The notes beneath the pieces are model-generated. The model had not been told where the DNA came from and ran no database searches. It saw only the letters and a list, made by a program, of their open reading frames with translations. A stretch of DNA of 9,912 nucleotides from an uncultured Eubacteriales bacterium (GTDB lineage Bacteria; Bacillota; Clostridia; Christensenellales; Aristaeellaceae): assembly GCA_900542395.1 (NCBI GenBank), contig UQNM01000081.1, forward strand, positions 1 to 9,912. Direction: 5' to 3'. This document shows positions 6,927-9,912 of this stretch, in pieces; within the stretch, counting starts at the first letter, position 1, and each line of letters begins with the position of its first letter. Made by a program: the position numbers and the translations under genes.

Positions 6927-7966
6927 GCCTGTTCCTCCCGCCCATGCACGAGCGCCGCCGCACCGCGCACATCGCCGCGCAGCCATCTGGCCGCAAACAC
7001 ACGCGCGCGAACCTGCGTGCGGATGCCCTTGCCCGTTTTCAGCGTATACATCGCCAGCGGGCGCACACCCATCAGCGCGTGCAGCAGCGCGCGCAGCGTC
7101 TCGTTCCGCCCCGTCTCCCGCATCGCGTCTTCAACGTCCGCCATGCTCGGGTCAAGCCGAATTCCCTTGCAGATCAGCTTGTCGTAGCAGAGCACGGGCA
7201 GCACGTCGGAAAGCTCCTTCTCCCGTCCGCATGCGCGCACATATTCCGTCAGTCGGATGCTCAGACAGATGAGCCGTCGGCAGAGCTTCGGCTTGCGCAT
7301 GCCCATCAGCGAATCGCCGCGCTGCAAATAATTGACGTATGGCTTTGAAAGCGCGGCCAGCGTATGGACATGCATCAAATACATCGCCGAAAACAGCGTG
7401 TCCTCGGCAAAAACCTCGTCGTTCGGCGCATAACGGAGGTGATGCCGCTCGATGACGTCGCGCCGATACAGGCGGCACCATGCCTCCTGCCCGTGCACAT
7501 ACGGCATCCAGTAGCGATAAAAATAATTGGCCAGCCCGACTTGATCCAGATTGATGGTTTCATCCCGCATGGGCAGATACGCGCCCTGCGGCCCGTCCTT
7601 CGTCACAAGCCGGTAATTATAAATCACCAGTTGCGCGCCCGGCCGCTCCGCCGCGGCCACCGCGTCCGCCAGCATCGTCGGCTCAACCGTGTCGTCCGAA
7701 TCGACAAACGCGATATACTCGCCCCGCGCGATATCCAGCCCCGCGTTTCGCGCCGAGGAAAGGCCGCCGTTCGCCTTGTGCACCTGACGGATGCGCGCGT
7801 CCTTCGCGGCGTATTCCGCCATGATTCGCGGGCAGTCGTCCTTCGTGCCGTCATCCACCAAAATCAGCTCAAAATCCTCGAAAGTCTGCGCAAGGATGCT
7901 GTCAAGGCACCCCGGCAGATACGCCTCCACCTGATAGACCGGCACGATCACACTGACGCGGCACAT
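6923..7966 (-). CDS. Glycosyltransferase family 2 (first gene of the glycan operon)
   Basis: This 347-residue GT-A glycosyltransferase is the promoter-proximal gene of the operon. It reads VSVIVPVYQVEAYL, VDDGTKDD (DDGT at 38-41), GGLSSARNAG (67-76), DSDD at 89-92 and FAEDTLFSAM with E188/D189. It is the most divergent of the four, with VPVYQ where the others have PCYN and DDGT where they have DDGS. Its central segment (YFYRYWMPYVHGQEAWCRLYRRD) resembles CPS- and EPS-type GT2 enzymes, so it may use a different sugar or acceptor (inference). The ATG at 7966 has GTGGAGGAAAAGCT upstream, giving seven bases to the start. An in-frame extension to 8029 would run across the -10 and -35 boxes and was rejected. 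Its TGA overlaps the next start as GTGA. Confidence 0.93.
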   Translation of the reverse strand: MCRVSVIVPVYQVEAYLPGCLDSILAQTFEDFELILVDDGTKDDCPRIMAEYAAKDARIRQVHKANGGLSSARNAGLDIARGEYIAFVDSDDTVEPTMLADAVAAAERPGAQLVIYNYRLVTKDGPQGAYLPMRDETINLDQVGLANYFYRYWMPYVHGQEAWCRLYRRDVIERHHLRYAPNDEVFAEDTLFSAMYLMHVHTLAALSKPYVNYLQRGDSLMGMRKPKLCRRLICLSIRLTEYVRACGREKELSDVLPVLCYDKLICKGIRLDPSMADVEDAMRETGRNETLRALLHALMGVRPLAMYTLKTGKGIRTQVRARVFAARWLRGDVRGAAALVHGREEQA

Positions 7967-7999
7967 AGCTTTTCCTCCACCCCTGCACGTTATAGAGCA

Positions 8000-8029
8000 A
8001 TTATACCATAAAACGTATAGGGTTGCCAT
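8000..8029 (-). promoter_or_regulatory. Sigma-A type promoter of the glycan operon
   Basis: Reading the minus strand, ATGGCA (8029-8024, four of six matches to TTGACA) is followed after 18 bases by a perfect TATAAT (8005-8000), which is preceded by TGG as an extended -10. Transcription would start near 7993, leaving a leader of about 27 bases that holds the GGAGG box of the first glycosyltransferase. No other promoter was seen for the genes down to 1632. Confidence 0.8.
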
Positions 8030-8034
8030 CCCTA
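8018..8034. promoter_or_regulatory. Inverted repeat over the -35 box, possible operator
   Basis: TAGGG at 8018-8022 and CCCTA at 8030-8034 form a perfect 5-bp inverted repeat around the 7 bases TTGCCAT. It brackets the -35 box of the glycan operon, a position where a repressor would block polymerase. Five-base arms can arise by chance, so this is a weak call. Confidence 0.25.
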
Positions 8035-8073
8035 AATCCGCGCGCCTGCCCGGCGGCGGCGTTTTTCCGCATC

Positions 8074-8111
8074 AAAAAAGCCGCTCCCTTCCTTTTGCGG
8101 AAAGAAGCGGC
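8074..8111 (-). terminator. Rho-independent terminator of the secreted protein gene
   Basis: On the minus strand a 13-bp stem (8111-8099 with 8092-8080, including two G:T pairs) closes a 6-base GCAAAA loop and is followed by TTTTTT (8079-8074). It begins 16 bases after the stop codon of the secreted protein gene. It separates that gene from the glycan operon promoter, which starts about 45 bases further on, so the two are independent transcription units. Confidence 0.9.
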
Positions 8112-8127
8112 CAAGCAGCCTGCGTCT

Positions 8128-8634
8128 TCAGCCGACGTCCTTAGCGGCGGAACCGCCGAGCACATCCATCGAATCGACCATGCGCTGCACCGCGTCGTCG
8201 ATTTGATCGTCGCCCAGACGCTGCGGATACACCGCCTGATACACCAGCGCGCAGCGATCCGCCGACACGAGCACCAGCGCCACGCGCACAGCCTCCTCGT
8301 CCTCCGGCTCGACGCTGAGCATCAGCCCCTTCGCCGCGTAGCCGCCGACCGTCTCAAGCGCCATGGACTGAATATCCGTCGCGCCCGGCCAATCGCCCGC
8401 GACAATTCCATCGAGCGTCACGTCCCCCTGCGCGTAGCGCAGAAGCTGCACATACGCGCCGCCGCTGAGCTGATAGGTCTGAATAAAATCGCCGTCGTCA
8501 AAGGCGACGTTCTCCACCATCTGCGCGTCCTCCGGCAGCTTCACAAGCATCACCGGCGCATTTTCCTGATCCGCAAAAGCCGCGCCGGTGAGCATCAAAG
8601 CCAGCACCGTCAGCCACATCAAAATCTTTTTCAT
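8128..8634 (-). CDS. Small secreted protein of unknown function
   Basis: This is a 168-residue protein with a typical Sec signal peptide: MKK, a hydrophobic core at about residues 4-18 and a likely cleavage site AAFA-DQ after residue 21. There is no lipobox cysteine, so the mature protein of about 147 residues should be released or loosely wall-associated. It is acidic, has one cysteine (in ADRCALVYQ), and alternates predicted beta strands with a final helix (DDQIDDAVQRMVDSMDVL). That ending resembles small PsbP/Mog1/DcrB-type alpha/beta folds, but this is only a pattern impression. I do not recognise the family. The start at 8634 is firm: AAGGAGG lies five bases upstream, and a longer in-frame reading to 8934 would cross this gene's own promoter and the asparaginase start. 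It is a single-gene unit with its own promoter and terminator. Confidence 0.88.
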   Translation of the reverse strand: MKKILMWLTVLALMLTGAAFADQENAPVMLVKLPEDAQMVENVAFDDGDFIQTYQLSGGAYVQLLRYAQGDVTLDGIVAGDWPGATDIQSMALETVGGYAAKGLMLSVEPEDEEAVRVALVLVSADRCALVYQAVYPQRLGDDQIDDAVQRMVDSMDVLGGSAAKDVG

Positions 8635-8670
8635 GTTATCCTCCTTGCCCATCCACGGGATTCGCGCCAT

Positions 8671-8699
8671 ATTATAGCATGAAGCCCGCCGTTCGTCAA
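8671..8699 (-). promoter_or_regulatory. Near-consensus promoter of the secreted protein gene
   Basis: On the minus strand TTGACG (8699-8694) is followed after exactly 17 bases by TATAAT (8676-8671), preceded by TGC as an extended -10. Transcription should start near 8664, about 30 bases before the ATG. This is one of the best matches to the sigma-A consensus in the window, so expression is expected to be strong and housekeeping-like. Confidence 0.88.
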
Positions 8700-8704
8700 A
8701 CCGC

Positions 8705-8733
8705 TTTTCTTTTTTTGCCGCCTGTGCTATAAT
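8705..8733 (+). promoter_or_regulatory. Extended -10 promoter of the asparaginase gene
   Basis: TATAAT at 8728-8733 is preceded by TGC (8725-8727), giving the same TGCTATAAT as the divergent promoter. The -35 region 17 bases upstream is TTTTCT (8705-8710) within a T-rich run and is a poor match, so the extended -10 probably carries the activity. The start would be near 8740, about 25 bases before the ATG. Confidence 0.75.
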
Positions 8734-8764
8734 TTCTTTTACCACCTCACAGGGAGTGTCTTTT

Positions 8765-9796
8765 ATGAAGCATATTCTGCTGATCGCAACCGGCGGCACC
8801 ATCGCCAGCCGCCCGACGGAAAACGGGCTTGCGCCGCAGCTTTTGGCGGATGATATTCTGCGCTGTGTCCCCGCGCTCGGTTCGCTCTGCCGCATCGACG
8901 CGGTGCAGCCCATGAACATTGATTCCACCAACATGTCGCCGGATTGCTGGCTCGCGCTGGCCGACTGTCTGCGCGCGCATTACGATCAATACGACGGTTT
9001 TGTGATCGCCCACGGCACGGATACGATGGCGTATACCGCCTGTGCGCTGTCCTATCTGGTGCAGCAAAGCGGCAAGCCGATCGTGCTCACCGGCGCGCAG
9101 AAATCCATCTACGTGCAGGATACGGACGCGCGGCGCAACCTGTACGATGCGTTCGTCGCCGCACAGGATGATAACCTTGCCGGGGTTTACATCGTCTTTG
9201 ACGGCCGGGTGATTCTCGGCACGCGCGCCCGCAAGACGCGCACCAAGTCGATGAACGCTTTTTCCAGCATTGATTACCCGGACGTCGCGCTCATTCGCGA
9301 CGGGCGCATCCTGCACTACATCCGTCAGCCCCGGCCGCAAACGCCGCCCGCTTTTTACGGCAGGCTGGACGCAAGCGTCTTCGTGCTCCGCCTCATCCCC
9401 GGCATGAACCCGGAGGTTCTGCGCCTGCTGGCCAGCCGGTTTGACGCGCTGGTGATCGAGAGCTTCGGCGTGGGCGGTCTCCCATGCTACGAGCAGGCCG
9501 ATTTCCTTTCCGCCGCCGCCGCGTGGAGCAGCGCGGGCAAGCCGATCGTCATCACAACGCAGGTGCCGCACGAGGGCAGCGATCTGGCCGTCTACCAGGT
9601 CGGCGCGCGGGCAGCCGCCCAGCCCGGCATTTTGCAGGCGTACACGATGACCGTTGAGGCCGTCGTCACCAAGCTGATGTGGATTCTGCCGCAGACGCGC
9701 GATCTTACGGAAATCAAGCGGCTGTTTTACGCCCCGATTGCCTGCGATTTGCTTCAGTTCGAAGAACACGGTCAGGAAATAGACGAATCACATTGA
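8765..9796 (+). CDS. ansA: Type I (cytoplasmic) L-asparaginase
   Basis: This 343-residue enzyme hydrolyses L-asparagine to L-aspartate and ammonia in the cytoplasm. It matches the size of E. coli type I asparaginase (about 338 residues) and has no signal peptide, unlike the periplasmic type II enzyme. The N-terminal ATGGTIAS places the nucleophilic threonine at T12. The second signature, IAHGTDTMAYTA, holds T85 and D86 of the second catalytic triad, and the matching lysine is probably K157 in TRARKTRTKSMNAFSS. LTGAQKSI (108-115) and the C-terminal domain with ESFGVGG, ITTQVPHEG and TVEAVVTKLMW follow the family pattern. The ATG at 8765 is chosen because AGGGAG lies eight bases upstream; an in-frame GTG at 8756 falls inside that box. 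The gene is monocistronic in view and divergent from the secreted protein gene. Some glutaminase side activity is possible. Confidence 0.95.
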   Translation: MKHILLIATGGTIASRPTENGLAPQLLADDILRCVPALGSLCRIDAVQPMNIDSTNMSPDCWLALADCLRAHYDQYDGFVIAHGTDTMAYTACALSYLVQQSGKPIVLTGAQKSIYVQDTDARRNLYDAFVAAQDDNLAGVYIVFDGRVILGTRARKTRTKSMNAFSSIDYPDVALIRDGRILHYIRQPRPQTPPAFYGRLDASVFVLRLIPGMNPEVLRLLASRFDALVIESFGVGGLPCYEQADFLSAAAAWSSAGKPIVITTQVPHEGSDLAVYQVGARAAAQPGILQAYTMTVEAVVTKLMWILPQTRDLTEIKRLFYAPIACDLLQFEEHGQEIDESH

Positions 9797-9810
9797 TATT
9801 TTCTTCCTGC

Positions 9811-9828
9811 TTGCGTAAATTTACGCAA
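9811..9828. repeat. Perfect 18-bp palindrome downstream of asparaginase
   Basis: TTGCGTAAA at 9811-9819 is followed directly by its exact complement TTTACGCAA at 9820-9828. It lies 14 bases past the asparaginase stop. As a hairpin it would give a 7-bp stem with a 4-base loop, but neither strand has a T tract after it (AAAAGGGC on plus, GCAGGAAG on minus), so it is not a standard terminator. Its form suits a dimeric regulator's operator, perhaps for a gene right of the window. No regulator is identified. Confidence 0.5.
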
Positions 9829-9889
9829 AAAGGGCTGTCAAGCTTCAAACCGAACACTTCAAGAAACAAATATCTAAGCATTTTTGGAT

Positions 9890-9906
9890 ATGGGGCTTTG
9901 CCCCAT
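9890..9906. repeat. GC-rich hairpin at the window edge, possible dispersed repeat
   Basis: ATGGGGC (9890-9896) and GCCCCAT (9900-9906) form a perfect 7-bp stem with a TTT loop, followed by CGCCCC at the window end. Similar GGGGCTTTGCCCC units recur between genes in many high-GC Clostridia, so this may be the edge of such a repeat. The window stops before this can be tested. Between 9829 and 9889 no gene or other signal was seen. Confidence 0.4.
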
Positions 9907-9912
9907 CGCCCC

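Larger units (their letters stand above)
1632..7966 (-). other. Six-gene translationally coupled glycan operon
   Basis: Gene order in transcription is four GT2 enzymes, then the PPT family protein, then the ferredoxin/FrhB-like protein. Junctions are a 4-base overlap (GTGA, 6923-6926), a 4-base overlap (ATGA, 5904-5907), a 15-base gap (4972-4986), a 4-base overlap (ATGA, 3988-3991) and a 2-base gap or 4-base overlap near 2825. Every gene has its own ribosome binding site, and no terminator or internal promoter was seen. This supports one transcript and a joint function in building and modifying a glycan. No initiating transferase, polymerase, flippase or chain-length gene is included. Confidence 0.85.

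Noticed and set aside
8041..8065. GC-rich run with repeated GGC followed by TTTTT on the plus strand
   Set aside because: Only about four base pairs can form a consistent stem, and no plus-strand gene ends nearby. It is not a supportable terminator.
8635..8934. A 100-residue N-terminal extension of the secreted protein
   Set aside because: It would cross the gene's own near-consensus promoter and the start of the asparaginase gene, and would bury a clear signal peptide. AAGGAGG points to 8634.
8747..9769. A 340-codon minus-strand open frame
   Set aside because: It is antisense to the asparaginase gene, which has complete catalytic motifs. The translation shows no family features.
1..9912. 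CRISPR array, tRNA, rRNA, insertion sequence or phage genes
   Set aside because: No regularly spaced direct repeats, tRNA-like cloverleaf, rRNA sequence, transposase or integrase motifs were seen on either strand.

Overview
This 9.9 kb window is compact bacterial DNA, rich in G+C, with short intergenic gaps, strong GGAGG-type ribosome binding sites, rho-independent terminators and consensus sigma-A-like promoters with TGnTATAAT extended -10 boxes. These traits and the protein families suggest a high-GC member of the Bacillota, probably a gut-type Clostridia. The genus cannot be fixed from the sequence alone.

Layout, left to right. A strong plus-strand terminator (7-42) ends a gene lying left of the window. 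On the minus strand lies a MATE-family multidrug exporter (152-1528), with a TetR-type palindrome about 90 bases upstream of its start. Next comes a six-gene minus-strand operon, transcribed right to left from a clear promoter at 8000-8029. It encodes four family 2 glycosyltransferases (6923-7966, 5904-6926, 4987-5907, 3988-4971), a polysaccharide pyruvyl transferase family protein (2825-3991), and a two-[4Fe-4S] ferredoxin/FrhB-type protein of the coenzyme F420 hydrogenase/dehydrogenase beta subunit family (1632-2822). The genes overlap by 4 bases or lie at most 15 bases apart, so they are probably translationally coupled. Right of the operon promoter are a separate terminator (8074-8111), a small secreted protein of unknown function (8128-8634, minus) and, fired from a back-to-back promoter, a cytoplasmic type I L-asparaginase (8765-9796, plus). 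The last 116 bases hold a perfect 18-bp palindrome and a GC-rich hairpin that may be the edge of a dispersed repeat.

How the genes fit together. The four glycosyltransferases all have intact GT-A motifs (DDGS or DDGT, DxDD, and a later ED pair), so they could add up to four sugars to a surface glycan repeat or glycan primer. The pyruvyl transferase-like protein and the iron-sulfur FrhB-like protein would then decorate or reduce that glycan. No initiating sugar-phosphate transferase, polymerase, flippase or chain-length regulator is present, so the operon is an incomplete module that must work with genes elsewhere. The most interesting part is the coupled PPT/FrhB-like pair, whose reaction and electron donor are not evident from the sequence. 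Several genes have long in-frame upstream extensions; starts were chosen from ribosome binding sites, domain boundaries and stop-start overlaps.
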